In this document: positions 25,857 through 35,042 of the stretch, piece after piece | Layout: each line of letters opens with the position of its first letter | Position numbering within the stretch: position 1 is the stretch's first letter | Assembly (NCBI GenBank): GCA_018401375.1 | Contig: JAGYKR010000011.1 | Coordinates: forward strand, 18,096-82,095 | Direction of reading: 5' to 3' | Origin: Ilumatobacteraceae bacterium | GTDB lineage: Bacteria; Actinomycetota; Acidimicrobiia; Acidimicrobiales; Ilumatobacteraceae | Length of the DNA stretch: 64,000 bases | Made by a program: the position numbers and the translations under genes | Notes under the pieces: model-generated | The model's input: only the letters and a program-made list of their open reading frames with translations | Databases searched by the model: none | Told to the model about the DNA's origin: nothing

Positions 25857-27785
25857 GTGGCAGAACTCGTTTGGCTGATTCCTGCCTTCCCCCTGTTCGG
25901 GTTTCTCGTGCTGCTGGTGTTCGGCCGGCGGATGGGAGAGCCGGGAGCCGGATACTTCGCGGCGGGGATGGTGTTTGCCTCCTTCGCCGTCAGCGTGGGC
26001 GCTTTTTTTGATCTGGTGGGTCGCGATGAGGCGGAGCGCTCCGAAGTGGTCACGTTGTTCTCGTGGCTTCCCGTCGGATCCCTGCAGGTGGATATGGCCT
26101 TCCTCGCTGACCCGCTCAGCATCGGGATGTCATTGTTCGTCACCGGTATCGCCGGCCTGATCCACTTGTTCGCCGTCGGCTACATGCACGGGGACCCCAA
26201 GTTTTCCAAGTTCTTCTTGTACCTCAACTTGTTCGTGGCCTCAATGGCTGTTTTGGTGCTCGGAGAAAACCTGCTCGTCACCTTCCTTGGTTGGGAAGGC
26301 GTCGGGGTGTGCTCGTACTTCTTGATCTCGTTTTGGCACCGTCGTGACTCGGCGGCCACGGCCGGTAAGAAAGCTTTCGTCACTAATCGCGTCGGTGACT
26401 GGGGCGTGATGACCGCAATGTTCCTCGCCTTCGGAGCGGTGGGATCACTGAGTTATTCGGCGATTAACTCGGCCGCAGAGTCAGGTTCTTTGGCCCAGTC
26501 CACGGCCACCGGCATCGCCCTGCTGTTGTTCGTTGGAGCGGTGGGTAAGAGCGCACAGCTCCCTCTGTATTTTTGGCTCCCCGATGCGATGGAAGGGCCA
26601 ACTCCCGTCTCGGCATTGATCCACGCCGCAACCATGGTGACAGCCGGAGTGTTCTTGATGGTGCGGGTCAACCCGGTGCTGGCGGTCTCTGCTGAATATG
26701 TGCCCACGATTATCGCTTGGGTCGGTGTGGCCACAGCACTGTTTGCAGCCACGATCGCAGTCGCCCAGAACGACATCAAAAAGGTCCTCGCCTACTCCAC
26801 TGTTTCTCAGTTGGGCTTCATGTTTTTGGCTATTGGCAGCGGGGCCTACGTGGCGGCGATCTTCCACATGATGACCCATGCCGCCTTTAAGGCGTTGTTG
26901 TTCCTCGGCTCGGGATCAGTGATCCACGGCATGCACGAGGAACAAGACATGCGCAAGATGGGTGCTCTGCGGATCGCGATGCCGATCACGGCGGGCACCT
27001 TCATCATCGGGTGGTTGGCGATCGCTGGCGTGCCGCCTTTTGCAGGCTTCTGGTCAAAAGACGAGATCTTGTTGTTCGCACTTGCGAGTTCGCCGGCGTT
27101 ATATGTGGTTGGTCTGGTGACGGCACTGTTGACCGCCTACTACATGACCCGCCAAGTGATCATGGTGTTCCTCGGAACGGCGCGTTGGGAATCCCACGCC
27201 GAAGAACACGGAGCCCACGGTGAGTTCAAGCCGCACGAGTCTTCGCCGATCATGCTGCTGCCCTTGATCGTGCTCGCTGGTTTGTCAGCGGTGATGGGGA
27301 TCATCCAACTGCCCTCGTTCTCGTGGATCCCGAAGGATCTGCAGTACCGCCTCGAGCACTGGCTACACCCGATCGTCGCCTTTGGCGAGGCGTCGATTTC
27401 CGATACCTCGGCCTACGCAAACAAGGGATGGTTCGCGCTGCTCGCAGTGGGAATCGCACTGGCTGGTATCGGGCTGGCACATCTGGTGTATTCCAAACGG
27501 AGCCTGCCGGTCATTGAACCGCAGATCATGGCCGATGGCTGGCGTTATGACGCGACCATCTCGGATTTCATGGGTGGTCCGGGCCGGCGCAGTTTCGAGG
27601 GCATGGTGGCCTTGGACGAAAAAGTCGTGGACGGTGCGGTCAACGGGTCAGCAACGCTCGTGCGGTCGCTATCTGGACAACTGCGTCGCGGACAGACCGG
27701 CTTTGTGCGTAACTACGCAGCCGTGATCGGAATCGGAGTCGTTGTGATGTTGCTGTGGTTCGTGGTCGGTCGGGGGGTGCTGTGA
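25857..27785 (+). CDS. nuoL: NADH-quinone oxidoreductase subunit L (copy 1)
   Basis: 642 residues, the distal antiporter-like subunit with a long lateral helix. Proton-channel residues are kept: Glu in FLGWEGVGVCSYFLI, Lys in VGKSAQLPLYFWLPDAMEGP and Lys in FWSKDEI. The loop after the discontinuous helix holds a modest His cluster, SHAEEHGAHGEFKPHES. Start is GTG at 25857, since no closer ATG precedes the first helix. The stop shares a base with the nuoM start. Confidence 0.95.
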   Translation: MAELVWLIPAFPLFGFLVLLVFGRRMGEPGAGYFAAGMVFASFAVSVGAFFDLVGRDEAERSEVVTLFSWLPVGSLQVDMAFLADPLSIGMSLFVTGIAGLIHLFAVGYMHGDPKFSKFFLYLNLFVASMAVLVLGENLLVTFLGWEGVGVCSYFLISFWHRRDSAATAGKKAFVTNRVGDWGVMTAMFLAFGAVGSLSYSAINSAAESGSLAQSTATGIALLLFVGAVGKSAQLPLYFWLPDAMEGPTPVSALIHAATMVTAGVFLMVRVNPVLAVSAEYVPTIIAWVGVATALFAATIAVAQNDIKKVLAYSTVSQLGFMFLAIGSGAYVAAIFHMMTHAAFKALLFLGSGSVIHGMHEEQDMRKMGALRIAMPITAGTFIIGWLAIAGVPPFAGFWSKDEILLFALASSPALYVVGLVTALLTAYYMTRQVIMVFLGTARWESHAEEHGAHGEFKPHESSPIMLLPLIVLAGLSAVMGIIQLPSFSWIPKDLQYRLEHWLHPIVAFGEASISDTSAYANKGWFALLAVGIALAGIGLAHLVYSKRSLPVIEPQIMADGWRYDATISDFMGGPGRRSFEGMVALDEKVVDGAVNGSATLVRSLSGQLRRGQTGFVRNYAAVIGIGVVVMLLWFVVGRGVL

Positions 27786-29365
27786 TGTTTGGCGCCGTGG
27801 CAAGTGGTGAACTCGCGTTCCCGATCCTGTCGATGTTGATCCTCGTGCCGGTGGGCGGCGCAGTTCTCGTGGCCCTGTTGTCAGCTCGACGACCAGAATT
27901 CGTGAAACTGGCTGCTGTCTTGACCTCGGTGTTCACCGGTGCGCTGAGCATCTGGCTGACCATTGCGTTTGAGCGCAGCGCCGAAGGGTTCCAGTTTGTT
28001 TCCCGTCACACATGGATTGAGCAGTGGGGAATCTCGTGGTACCTCGGTGTGGATGGCATCTCGTTGTTCATGGTGCTGTTGACCGGGGTGCTATTCCCGA
28101 TCGTGATCCTGGGCATCGACGCCCACCACAAGAACGCGCGCCAAGAGAAGCGCTATCTGGCGTGGATGCTGCTGTTGCAGGCCGGGGTGATGGGCAGCTT
28201 CTTGAGTCTCGATCTGTTCATGTTCTTCATTTTCTTCGAGATTGTGCTCGTCCCGATGTACTTCTTGATCGGTGGATGGGGATACGAGAACCGCGTCTAC
28301 GCCGCGACCAAGTTCTTCTTGTTCACGATGCTCGGATCGGCATTCATGCTGGTGAGCATCATCGCTACGGCGGTCCTCGCGCGAGATAACGGGGTCGGGC
28401 AGATCACTTTCGATCTCGTGGTGCTCGCTGAGCAGTCCAACTTCGCTGCGAGTACCGGAAGATGGTTGTTCTTTGGGTTTGCCGTGGCATTTGCCGTCAA
28501 GGTGCCGATCTTCCCGGTCCACACCTGGCTGCCTGATGCTCACACGCAGGCGCCCACCGCCGGATCGGTGGTGCTGGCCGGAGTGATGTTGAAACTCGGT
28601 ACGTACGGGTTTATTCGCTTTGGCTTGTACCTGTTCCCCGAGGCTGCTTGGTGGAGTCGGAGCCTGTTTTTGACCTTGGCGGTGATCGGTGTGATCTACG
28701 CCGCAATCGTGGCCACTATGCAGTCCGACTTGAAGCGTTTGGTGGCGTATTCCTCAATCGCCCACCTCGGCTTCATCGTGCTCGGTACCTTTGCGATCAC
28801 TACACAGTCGTTGACTGGGAGTGTGTTGCAGATGGTCAGCCATGGTGTGTCCACCGGTGCACTGTTCTTGATGGTGGGAATGATTTACGAGCGCCGACAT
28901 ACACGGCAGATCTCCGAACTTGGAGGCATCGCATCGGTGGCTCCGATCTTTGCCGGGTTCTTCATGGTGATCATGTTGTCTTCAATCGCTGTCCCGGGTT
29001 TGAACGGTTTCGTCGGCGAGTTCTTGATCCTGATCGGATCTTTCCCAACAGCACGTTGGTGGACGGTGGTGGCGGCAACCGGGGTGATCCTCGCTGCGCT
29101 CTACTTGTTGTGGGCGTATCAGCGGGTGTTCCACGGTGAGGCCGATGAGGCCAACCGGAGTTTCCCGGAGATTCGGGCCCGTGAGGTAGCCGTGCTCGCC
29201 CCGTTCATCGTGGCGATCGTATTCACCGGTATCTACCCGAAGCCGATCCTGGAACGGATCGAGCCGGCGGTGGTCACGCTTGTACAGCATGTGGAATCGC
29301 GCTCCGGTTTTGTGGAGCCCGTTCCCGGAGCCGTTGCCGGTACATCTGATCAGGAGGGCAACTGA
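27785..29365 (+). CDS. nuoM: NADH-quinone oxidoreductase subunit M (copy 1)
   Basis: 526 residues with about 14 helices, the middle antiporter-like proton pump. Seen: the TM5 glutamate in FIFFEIVLVPMYFLIGGWG, the TM7 lysine in FAVKVPIFPVHTWLPDAHTQ, and the SDLKRLVAYSSIAHLGF segment. It lies between nuoL and nuoN with single-base overlaps, so the three pump genes are tightly coupled. Confidence 0.95.
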   Translation: MFGAVASGELAFPILSMLILVPVGGAVLVALLSARRPEFVKLAAVLTSVFTGALSIWLTIAFERSAEGFQFVSRHTWIEQWGISWYLGVDGISLFMVLLTGVLFPIVILGIDAHHKNARQEKRYLAWMLLLQAGVMGSFLSLDLFMFFIFFEIVLVPMYFLIGGWGYENRVYAATKFFLFTMLGSAFMLVSIIATAVLARDNGVGQITFDLVVLAEQSNFAASTGRWLFFGFAVAFAVKVPIFPVHTWLPDAHTQAPTAGSVVLAGVMLKLGTYGFIRFGLYLFPEAAWWSRSLFLTLAVIGVIYAAIVATMQSDLKRLVAYSSIAHLGFIVLGTFAITTQSLTGSVLQMVSHGVSTGALFLMVGMIYERRHTRQISELGGIASVAPIFAGFFMVIMLSSIAVPGLNGFVGEFLILIGSFPTARWWTVVAATGVILAALYLLWAYQRVFHGEADEANRSFPEIRAREVAVLAPFIVAIVFTGIYPKPILERIEPAVVTLVQHVESRSGFVEPVPGAVAGTSDQEGN

Positions 29366-30882
29366 TGCCGCCATTCGTCGGTCCGGAGGTTGCGTGGTTT
29401 GCGCTCTCCCCATTGCTCGTGCTCTCTGGTGGTGGCCTGTTATTGCTCGTCGTAGGTGCTTTGACCGGGCGCTGGCCCCGAGGTCTGTACGCCGCTGTGA
29501 CCGCCACTGTGGCCGGGACGGCGGCGGTGCTCGCTGCCATCCAGTGGTCCCGGATTGCCGATGACGGCCCGTCCACTTTGGTCGCAGGGGCGCTGTCTTA
29601 TGACGCTTTTGCCCAGTTCCTGACAATCACAATCTTGATCTCAGTGATCTTGGTGGTGCTGCTCACCGATGAAGATCTGCATGAGTCCGATGCCGACGGT
29701 CCCGAGGTGTATGGGTTGTATTTGATGGCGGCCACCGGTGGCATCATCATGGCCGCTGCCAACGACCTGATCGTGTTGTTCCTTGGACTGGAAGCCCTCT
29801 CGCTCGCGCTGTACGTGCTCGCCGCTTCGGCTCGCCAGCGTTCTGATTCTCAGGAGAGCGGCCTGAAGTACTTTGTGCTCGGCGGATTCTCCTCGGCCTT
29901 TTTCTTGTACGGGATCGCACTCATCTACGGCGGCACCGGATCCACGAACATCGGTCGCATCGTCGCGTCTTTGCAATCCTCAGTGACCACCGGGGGTGAC
30001 AACGCATTGGTGTTAGCCGGTATTGCCTTGTTGCTGGTGGGGCTCGGATTCAAGGTGGCAGCGGTGCCGTTCCACGTGTGGACACCTGACGTCTACCAAG
30101 GTGCGCCTACACCGGTCACGGCCTTTATGGCCTCGGTGGGTAAAGCAGCGGCCTTCGCAGCGATCGTGCGGGTATTGGTCGTGGCCCTACCGTTTTACAG
30201 GGAGGACTGGCGGCCGGCGATCTGGCTGTTGGCCGTTTTGTCCTTGGTGGTGGGTTCCGCCCTCGCCGTGGTCCAGACCAACGTCAAACGGATGCTTGCC
30301 TACTCCTCAATCAGCCATGCCGGTTTCTTGTTGGTGGCCATTGAAGCGGCAGGCCACCGCGCCGGTGAGGCCGATCCGGGCTCAGGTGTGGTGGCGCTCG
30401 TGATCTATCTGCTGGCGTATTCGGTATTGGTGATCGGCACATTTGCGGTGGTGACCGTGGTTGGTCGTAACGCCTCTGGAGATGTCACCCTCGATGCCTT
30501 CAAGGGTCTCAGCACACGGCGGCCTGCCCTGGCACTGGCCCTTACGGTCTTTTTGTTTGCTCAGGCCGGCGTACCTTTCACAAGCGGTTTCGTGGCCAAG
30601 TTTGGCGTGATCCAAGCGGCTGTAGAAGAACGCAGTTATGCGATCGCGATCATCGCCATGGTCGCTGCGGTGATCGCAGCGTTCCTCTACCTGCGGATCA
30701 TGGTCAGCGTCTGGTTAAGCGGAGAATCCTCGGATGTCGACGGTGAGCCAGATCAGACTCTGCGGATCCCGATCGGTGCTGGCTTGGCCATTGCGGCGGC
30801 GGCAGCGTTCACGCTGGTGGTCGGAGTGATGCCGGGCTGGCTGATCTCCACCGCTGAGGCAGTCACCACCTACGCTCGCTGA
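29365..30882 (+). CDS. nuoN: NADH-quinone oxidoreductase subunit N (copy 1)
   Basis: 505 residues, the antiporter-like subunit nearest the NuoAJK side. Seen: LFLGLEALSLALYVLAAS with the TM5 glutamate, FKVAAVPFHVWTPDVYQGAP with the TM7 lysine, and VKRMLAYSSISHAGF. It is the last gene of the first operon and ends 8 bp before the end of the convergent threonine ammonia-lyase. No hairpin terminator is evident in that gap. Confidence 0.95.
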   Translation: MPPFVGPEVAWFALSPLLVLSGGGLLLLVVGALTGRWPRGLYAAVTATVAGTAAVLAAIQWSRIADDGPSTLVAGALSYDAFAQFLTITILISVILVVLLTDEDLHESDADGPEVYGLYLMAATGGIIMAAANDLIVLFLGLEALSLALYVLAASARQRSDSQESGLKYFVLGGFSSAFFLYGIALIYGGTGSTNIGRIVASLQSSVTTGGDNALVLAGIALLLVGLGFKVAAVPFHVWTPDVYQGAPTPVTAFMASVGKAAAFAAIVRVLVVALPFYREDWRPAIWLLAVLSLVVGSALAVVQTNVKRMLAYSSISHAGFLLVAIEAAGHRAGEADPGSGVVALVIYLLAYSVLVIGTFAVVTVVGRNASGDVTLDAFKGLSTRRPALALALTVFLFAQAGVPFTSGFVAKFGVIQAAVEERSYAIAIIAMVAAVIAAFLYLRIMVSVWLSGESSDVDGEPDQTLRIPIGAGLAIAAAAAFTLVVGVMPGWLISTAEAVTTYAR

Positions 30883-30890
30883 GTCCGGTC

Positions 30891-32108
30891 CTAGGGCTGA
30901 GGGTTCATGGGCTCTACGCGCAGTTCATAACCGGCTCGGCCCGCTGCTGCGATTAAGGCCATCGCATGGACATGGCCGCGCACTTCAAATGTTGCGTGGA
31001 CGCCGGTCTCTCGGACGTGGAGGTCAATGCCTTCGCGCTGGTGTTCCACCTCGATCAGGTTTGCACCGCCGTTCGCAAACACCGTGAGCAACTGGGCTAG
31101 TCCGCCGGGTCGGTCATCGATACGAGCAAAGATGGCGAGGCGTCGTCCCGCCTGATTTTCCCGGCGGCGAATCAAGCCGGGGACCACACCGAGGTCCACG
31201 TTGCCCCCAGAAAGCACCACACACAGCCGTGACTGTTTGGGAACACTGAAGCGCTCGCCGAGCAGGGCAGCCACGCCGACAGCACCCGCCCCTTCCACGT
31301 AGAGCTTGGCCTTTTCCATCAGCAGCACCATCGCATCGGCGATCATGTCCTCGTCCACGGTGACGATCTCATCCACCCATTGATGAATCAACGGCGCCGT
31401 CACCGCACCTGGGTATTTGACGGCGATGCCGTCGGCGAGAGTGAGGATTGGTCCGGGAGGTACCTGAGCGCCGAGATAGGGGGCGCAGGCCGCAGCCTGC
31501 ACGCCGATGACTCGCGCTGTCGGGTGCAGCGACTTGATGGCGATCGCAGACCCTGCGGCCAGACCGCCTCCTCCTAAGGGAATGACCACCGTGTGGAGAT
31601 CGGCGATGTCGGTGGCCACCTCGAGGCCGAGGGTGCCTTGGCCAATGACGATGTCGGGATCATCGAAAGGATGACAAAAGGTGGCTCCGGTGGCAGCGGC
31701 ATAACGATTGGCTTCCTCCACGGCCTCGGCCAAGGTGTCGCCTGATTCCACCACCTCGGCACCAAAAGCCACACAGGCCTCCACTTTGGAGATTGACGCA
31801 CCGGCAGGTACGTAGATCCGACAGGGCACCGAGTGATGCCGGGCAGCCAACGCCAGAGCCTGAGCATGATTGCCGGCGCTCCCGGTTGTGACCCCCTGGG
31901 CGGTGAGGACCCCTGATGCTGCCAATTGTCCGACTTTGTTCAGCGCCCCACGGATCTTGAAGGCCCCGGTCCGCTGCAGATTTTCGGCCTTGAAAAACAC
32001 CGAAGCACCGGTGATCTCGCTGAGCACTGCCGAGGCGACGATCGGGGTGCGACGCACGAGATCGGGAAGGCGGGAGGCCGCACTCTGGATCGCTGCGAGA
32101 TCGATCAT
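30891..32108 (-). CDS. ilvA: Threonine ammonia-lyase with C-terminal ACT domain
   Basis: 405 residues, a PLP enzyme that turns threonine into 2-oxobutanoate and ammonia, the first step toward isoleucine. Seen: PLP lysine in RTGAFKIRGA, the substrate loop TGSAGNHAQ, phosphate loop LGGGGLAAG, and GGNVD near residue 310. The last 75 residues (AIFARIDDRPGGLAQLL onward) form one ACT-type regulatory domain, the form often called TdcB- or type-II-like, so allosteric control is likely. It sits with an MFS gene on the minus strand between the two complex I operons; no functional tie to respiration is seen. MFS stops 13 bp before this start. Confidence 0.9.
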   Translation of the reverse strand: MIDLAAIQSAASRLPDLVRRTPIVASAVLSEITGASVFFKAENLQRTGAFKIRGALNKVGQLAASGVLTAQGVTTGSAGNHAQALALAARHHSVPCRIYVPAGASISKVEACVAFGAEVVESGDTLAEAVEEANRYAAATGATFCHPFDDPDIVIGQGTLGLEVATDIADLHTVVIPLGGGGLAAGSAIAIKSLHPTARVIGVQAAACAPYLGAQVPPGPILTLADGIAVKYPGAVTAPLIHQWVDEIVTVDEDMIADAMVLLMEKAKLYVEGAGAVGVAALLGERFSVPKQSRLCVVLSGGNVDLGVVPGLIRRRENQAGRRLAIFARIDDRPGGLAQLLTVFANGGANLIEVEHQREGIDLHVRETGVHATFEVRGHVHAMALIAAAGRAGYELRVEPMNPQP

Positions 32109-32121
32109 CTCTCACATCATG

Positions 32122-33318
32122 TCATTGCATCGCCTTGTGGCGGGCCGACTGTGAGCTGAGCGGGCTGAGAGCCATATAGATCACCATGCCTACAGCAATC
32201 GCTGAACCAAGGACCATCGCCGTCCCGGTGCTGGTCGCCATGAACACTCCGGCCGCAGCCACCGGTCCGACGGTCTGTCCGAGACGGGCTGCACCCACCC
32301 ACACCGCCACCACCGCACCGCGTTGTTCGGGAGGTGCTTCGTCCACGGCCCGGTTCTGGAGGATTGGGATCAAGGCCCCATCGCCGAGACCGTAGAGCGC
32401 GCAACCCACTACGACGAGCCCGGCCACCGGTGCCACCCCGAGGATGAAGAAAGAAATCACAAACAGGATCCCCGCACCGATCAGCGTGCGGTGGGCGTTA
32501 AAGCGGCCAACGATGCGCTGCAGATTGAAGGCCACCAGCGAGCCGGTAATCGCTGGGATCGACAAGAACAGACCTCGGACCCCTGAGGACATTCCGAACT
32601 GCCGCTCGAGGTGTAGGGGCAAGGTGGACAAAAATATCCCGAATACGAGCACGAATACCACGAATCCGCCGATCACCACGGCACGGATCGCTGGCTGGCG
32701 AAAAGCGATCCCAAGCCCGCTCAACTGTTGGGCTAAGGAGACTTGCACCGTGGGTCGGGCTTGATCGAGATGCTTCCAGACCAGAGCGGCCACGATCAGC
32801 GCAGCCGCTTGAGGGAGGAGTGAGATCCGCCAACTGAAGACCTCAGCAATCGTTCCGGAGAGGAGCGGGAACGTTGCGAGTCCGACAGTCAACATCGAGG
32901 CATTGCGCCCGATCAGACGGGTGCGATCAGGACCGTCCCAATGATCGCCGATCAGCACCACTGCGAGATTGATCAATCCGGCAGCACCGATTCCCTGAAG
33001 GAGGCGGGCGCCGAGGATCACAGTCAAGTTGGGGGCGAAGGCAACAGCCACCCCACCGATCCCGAACAGGGTCAAACAGGGGACCAGAACCTGTCGGCGA
33101 CCAAGCCGGTCTGCGAGCAGGCCGATGATCGGGGCCACGATCACACCAGGGAGGGCCACGGCCGAAATAATTAATCCGGCGGAACTGTCACTGAGTTGCA
33201 GATCGCGCAAAATATCCGGAATCACCGGCGCAATCAGGGAGTTTCCCATGATTGCAGTGGCGGTGATGGCAAAGATGAGGGCCACCGGCGGGCGGGAATT
33301 AGTGGTGGCAGGGGGCAC
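32122..33318 (-). CDS. MFS transporter, drug-efflux-like
   Basis: 398 residues, 12 predicted helices. The loop 2-3 motif GLLADRLGRRQVL is the MFS motif A, and GARLLQGIGAAG matches motif C-like regions of proton antiporters. The substrate is not readable; multidrug-type exporters are the closest pattern. Translation starts with GTG at 33318; there is no obvious ribosome site. It is upstream of threonine ammonia-lyase and probably in the same mRNA. The start is 77 bp from the divergent nuoA2. Confidence 0.82.
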   Translation of the reverse strand: MPPATTNSRPPVALIFAITATAIMGNSLIAPVIPDILRDLQLSDSSAGLIISAVALPGVIVAPIIGLLADRLGRRQVLVPCLTLFGIGGVAVAFAPNLTVILGARLLQGIGAAGLINLAVVLIGDHWDGPDRTRLIGRNASMLTVGLATFPLLSGTIAEVFSWRISLLPQAAALIVAALVWKHLDQARPTVQVSLAQQLSGLGIAFRQPAIRAVVIGGFVVFVLVFGIFLSTLPLHLERQFGMSSGVRGLFLSIPAITGSLVAFNLQRIVGRFNAHRTLIGAGILFVISFFILGVAPVAGLVVVGCALYGLGDGALIPILQNRAVDEAPPEQRGAVVAVWVGAARLGQTVGPVAAAGVFMATSTGTAMVLGSAIAVGMVIYMALSPLSSQSARHKAMQ

Positions 33319-33372
33319 GGGGGCACGCTAACCGGGCCGCTGATGTTCTTCGGGTTTGGGACGAGAATCGAC

Positions 33373-33386
33373 GGCGCTGGTAGGGT
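33373..33386 (+). promoter_or_regulatory. Putative promoter core of the second nuo operon
   Basis: GGCGCTGG followed by the -10-like TAGGGT at 33381-33386. The same 14 bases, with one change, lie before tRNA-Trp at 51569. TAGGGT fits the actinobacterial TAnnnT -10 box. It ends only 9 bp before the nuoA2 ATG and no ribosome site is seen, so the mRNA may be leaderless or nearly so. A -35 box is not clear. Confidence 0.45.
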
Positions 33387-33395
33387 CACGCAACG

Positions 33396-33761
33396 ATGTC
33401 GCTGTTTCTTCGCGATTACCTCACAGTGGTCTGGTTCGGACTCGCTGCGGTCCTGCTGGCCGGGCTCTTGCTCGGTCTTGCAGCCGCGGTGCGACCCTCC
33501 CATCCCAACCGAGAAAAACAAATGGCCTACGAGTCAGGTGTGGACCCGGTCGGCATGGGTTGGTCACAGAGCCAGATTCGCTATTACGTATTTGCCCTGT
33601 TGTTCGTGATCTTTGACGTGGAAGCTGTGTTCATCTTCCCGTGGGCCGCCAACATCGAACGCTACGGAGTGTTCGGTCTGGTGGTCATGGTCGCTTTCAT
33701 CGTGCTGTTGCTAGACGGTCTCGTCTACGCCTGGAAACGAGGACTGCTGCGATGGGTTTAG
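33396..33761 (+). CDS. nuoA: Complex I subunit A, second (EFG-less) operon
   Basis: 121 residues with three helices, the usual NuoA length. Seen: [13 protein letters not shown] in place of the common YECG(I/M) loop, so the cysteine of copy 1 (YECGIVP) is a serine here, and [20 protein letters not shown] in the second helix. It is clearly different from copy 1. It opens an 11-gene operon and overlaps nuoB2 by 10 bp. Confidence 0.93.
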   Translation: MSLFLRDYLTVVWFGLAAVLLAGLLLGLAAAVRPSHPNREKQMAYESGVDPVGMGWSQSQIRYYVFALLFVIFDVEAVFIFPWAANIERYGVFGLVVMVAFIVLLLDGLVYAWKRGLLRWV

Positions 33762-34357
33762 TGGAACGGGGGCGGATGCCCGCCCCGCTCACCAAGTTGT
33801 TCAACATGGGTCGCTCTTACTCGATGTGGGTCTACCAGTGGGGTCTCGCCTGCTGTGCAATCGAAATGGGAGCAGCTTTTGGTTCTCCCCGCTATGACGT
33901 GATGCGCCTCGGTGTGATCCCTTTGCCAGCGAGCCCCCGTCAAGCGGACCTCGTGGTGATCTCCGGCACGGTGACCGACAAGATGGCGCCGTCCATTAAG
34001 CGCCTTTACGAGCAAATGCCCGAGCCCAAGTACGTGATTTCCATGGGGTCCTGCGCTAACTGTGGCGGGCCGTACTGGGATAGCTATTCGGTCACCAAGG
34101 GTGTTGACCAGATCATTCCGGTGGACGTGTACATCCCTGGATGCCCGCCTCGCCCTGAGGCCCTCCTCGAAGGCGTGGTGCTTTTGCAGCAGCGCATTAA
34201 AAATGAGGACATGGGGGCCAAATGGCGCAATGAGGAGTTCACCTCGCTGCAGGCCTCATCGCCAGCAGGGGTTGCAGCCCGCGAACTCGCCGCTGCGGCG
34301 CGCCGAGTGAACGAACTGAATGAGCCGATCGTGGTCGGTGGTGGTCCCATTGAGTGA
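33752..34357 (+). CDS. nuoB: Complex I subunit B, second operon
   Basis: 201 residues with the N2 cluster ligands: pair in [19 protein letters not shown] and PGCPPRPE. The SCANCGG form (an extra cysteine) is the common one; copy 1 has VCASSGG. The ATG at 33752 is in the end of nuoA2. The C-terminal 45 residues are a helical extension. Cluster N2 retained means electron delivery to quinone is kept. Confidence 0.94.
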   Translation: MGLVERGRMPAPLTKLFNMGRSYSMWVYQWGLACCAIEMGAAFGSPRYDVMRLGVIPLPASPRQADLVVISGTVTDKMAPSIKRLYEQMPEPKYVISMGSCANCGGPYWDSYSVTKGVDQIIPVDVYIPGCPPRPEALLEGVVLLQQRIKNEDMGAKWRNEEFTSLQASSPAGVAARELAAAARRVNELNEPIVVGGGPIE

Positions 34358-35042
34358 GACCACCGACACCGCCCCTCCCGTAGCCCTTCCCGGGGATGGC
34401 TTGAGAGAGCAGGTCATTGACCTTTTGCGCTCCGAGCTCGGCGAAGGCCTCGTGGACACTCATTTGATCCCACAGACTGATCTGTGGGTCCGGGTGGATC
34501 GATCGGTCTGGCGTCGGACCGCTGAGGTTTTGCGCTCGGCAGGATTTGATCACTTCTGTTTCATCTCCGCCATCGATTGGTTGCCTTCCCCGTTCGGTCG
34601 CGGGGAGGACGATCCGTCGGATCCGCCGCCGGAGCGTTCCACTGAGATCGTGCAGGGTTACGCCGGTGGGGAGACCCGCTTTCAGATGTTGGCGCGCCTC
34701 ACAGACACGAATCGTCATCTCGGGGTGAACATTAAATGTGATGTTCCGACAGAAGATGTGGTCGTGGATTCTTGGGTGCAGGTGTTCGCCGGTGCTAACT
34801 GGCATGAGCGCGAAACCCACGAGATGTTCGGGATTGGCTTCGCCGGCCACCCGGATTTGCGCAACATGTATCTGCCCGGAGACTTTGAGGGTTATCCGCT
34901 GCGCAAGGATTTCCCCCTTCTGGCCCGCATGGTCAAGCCGTGGCCCGGCATCGTTGATGTTGAGCCAATGCCGGTGGCCGATGCAGATGAAACCTCGTCC
35001 GATGAGACCCCAGCGGTAACCCCAGACGGAGATCAGTCATGA
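34350..35042 (+). CDS. nuoC: Complex I subunit C, second operon
   Basis: About 230 residues, larger than copy 1 (173). Core seen: [32 protein letters not shown] and the signature [20 protein letters not shown] followed by [10 protein letters not shown]. The C-terminal 35 residues are acidic. The start is uncertain: TTG at 34350 gives a normal N-terminus ([10 protein letters not shown]) with GGTGG upstream and an 8-bp overlap with nuoB2; an ATG at 34320 would overlap by 38 bp and lacks a ribosome site. Confidence 0.9.
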   Translation: MSETTDTAPPVALPGDGLREQVIDLLRSELGEGLVDTHLIPQTDLWVRVDRSVWRRTAEVLRSAGFDHFCFISAIDWLPSPFGRGEDDPSDPPPERSTEIVQGYAGGETRFQMLARLTDTNRHLGVNIKCDVPTEDVVVDSWVQVFAGANWHERETHEMFGIGFAGHPDLRNMYLPGDFEGYPLRKDFPLLARMVKPWPGIVDVEPMPVADADETSSDETPAVTPDGDQS

